Shown here in pieces: positions 6,732 to 7,125 of a stretch of 7,125 bases of DNA. Position 1 is the first letter of the stretch, and each line of letters begins with the position of its first letter. The DNA comes from Tannerella sp. GTDB lineage: Bacteria > Bacteroidota > Bacteroidia > Bacteroidales > Tannerellaceae. The DNA lies in NCBI GenBank assembly GCA_031259505.1, contig JAIRLL010000142.1:1-7125 (forward strand). The letters are read 5' to 3'. The notes under the pieces were generated by a model, which worked only from the letters and a program-made list of their open reading frames with translations, ran no database searches and was not told where the DNA came from. The position numbers and the translations under genes were made by a program.

Positions 6732-6762
6732 TGTGTAATGTCGAAAATTTCATGTACTTTTG
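6732..6762 (+). promoter_or_regulatory. Bacteroidota-type promoter for the DUF1016/YhcG-like gene
   Basis: TACTTTTG at 6755-6762 matches the TAnnTTTG -7 element. TGTG at 6732-6735, spaced by 19 bp, is a one-mismatch version of the TTTG -33 element. The start codon follows 25 bp after the -7 element, giving a short leader. No palindrome like the three TetR sites is present here, so this gene appears independent of the efflux regulator. Confidence 0.6.
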
Positions 6763-6787
6763 CACCGCAAATTAAAATAGATTTGAT

Positions 6788-7125
6788 ATGAATAATTTAT
6801 CTAAAATACAAAGCGAATTTATTACAGAGATCAAGCAGAAGGTTCGGCAGGCACAGTACGAAGCAATGAAAGCAGTTAATGTGCAGTTAATTAATCTTTA
6901 CTGGGAAATTGGCAAGTCCATCGCCGAAAAACAGGCAGAAAGTTGGGGTAAATCCATTGTCCCTGCTTTGTCGCGTGAATTGCAGGCGGAATTTCCGGGT
7001 GCAACGGGTTTTTCAACGCCTAACTTGTGGTTTATGGCAAAGTTCTATACTGAATACCATGAAGTTACAAATCTCTATCCATTGGTTAGAGAAATTAGCT
7101 GGGCAAAACACCTCGTGATTATGAA
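6788..7125 (+). CDS. DUF1016/YhcG-family PDDEXK nuclease-domain protein, N-terminal part (3' end outside window)
   Basis: The frame from ATG 6788 stays open for 112 codons to the window edge. The sequence matches the N-terminal DUF1016 domain: LINLYWEIGKSIAEKQ (about residues 35-50), WGKSIVPALSRELQAEFPGATGFSTPNLWFMAKFY (about 55-89), and EISWAKHLVIM just before the edge. In this family that helical, probably nucleic-acid- or protein-binding domain is followed by a YhcG-type PDDEXK nuclease fold, which would lie beyond the window, so catalytic residues cannot be checked. Full-length members are usually about 330-380 residues. The cellular role is poorly defined; such genes are often found in variable, mobile or restriction/defence-rich regions. 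The gene has its own promoter and is separated from the efflux operon by a terminator. The start is supported by the promoter position and by the protein beginning at the usual place relative to the LYWEIG motif. Confidence 0.88.
   Translation, partial: MNNLSKIQSEFITEIKQKVRQAQYEAMKAVNVQLINLYWEIGKSIAEKQAESWGKSIVPALSRELQAEFPGATGFSTPNLWFMAKFYTEYHEVTNLYPLVREISWAKHLVIM

Noticed and set aside
6909..7118. 69-codon plus-strand open frame at the right end.
   Set aside because: It overlaps, in another frame, the well-supported DUF1016-like gene starting at 6788 and has no protein-like features.

Overview
The window looks like a chromosomal segment from a member of the Bacteroidota, probably Bacteroidales. 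Two intergenic regions carry a TAnnTTTG -7 promoter element of the Bacteroidota type, start codons follow A/T-rich leaders with no clear Shine-Dalgarno sequence, and the central operon has the outer membrane factor, adaptor, RND pump order common in that phylum. No genus can be named from the sequence alone.

Layout. Positions 2-142 hold the last 46 codons of a UvrD/Rep-like superfamily 1 helicase, recognised by its motif VI. A short AT-rich gap with a good promoter (192-221) and a palindrome (223-238) precedes a complete TetR-family repressor gene (245-838). The next gap (839-955) carries two 16-bp identical copies of a related palindrome (861-876 and 897-912, the second inside a perfect dyad at 895-912) and an 11-T tract. 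Three tightly spaced genes follow: a TolC-like outer membrane factor (956-2311), a periplasmic adaptor (2351-3424) and a 1032-residue HAE-1-type RND transporter (3437-6535). A hairpin and T-tract (6577-6629) end the operon. On the minus strand the same gap contains a short coding-like fragment that may be a gene remnant or part of a dispersed repeat. A second TAnnTTTG promoter (6755-6762) leads into the first 112 codons of a DUF1016/YhcG-like PDDEXK nuclease-family gene, which runs off the window.

How the genes work together. The three efflux proteins together make a complete tripartite pump spanning inner membrane, periplasm and outer membrane. The proton-relay residues of the RND subunit are intact, so it should be functional; its substrate cannot be told from sequence. 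The TetR protein most likely represses both its own gene and the pump operon, because the same palindrome lies at the tetR transcription start and twice in front of the operon. The differences between the tetR site and the operon sites include a symmetric, compensatory change in the two half-sites, as expected for a dimeric repressor operator.

Novelty. No wholly new system is evident. The best leads are the three-site operator set, its possible double use as a terminator, a heptad TAA repeat at the first gene junction of the operon, and the unexplained minus-strand fragment after the operon.
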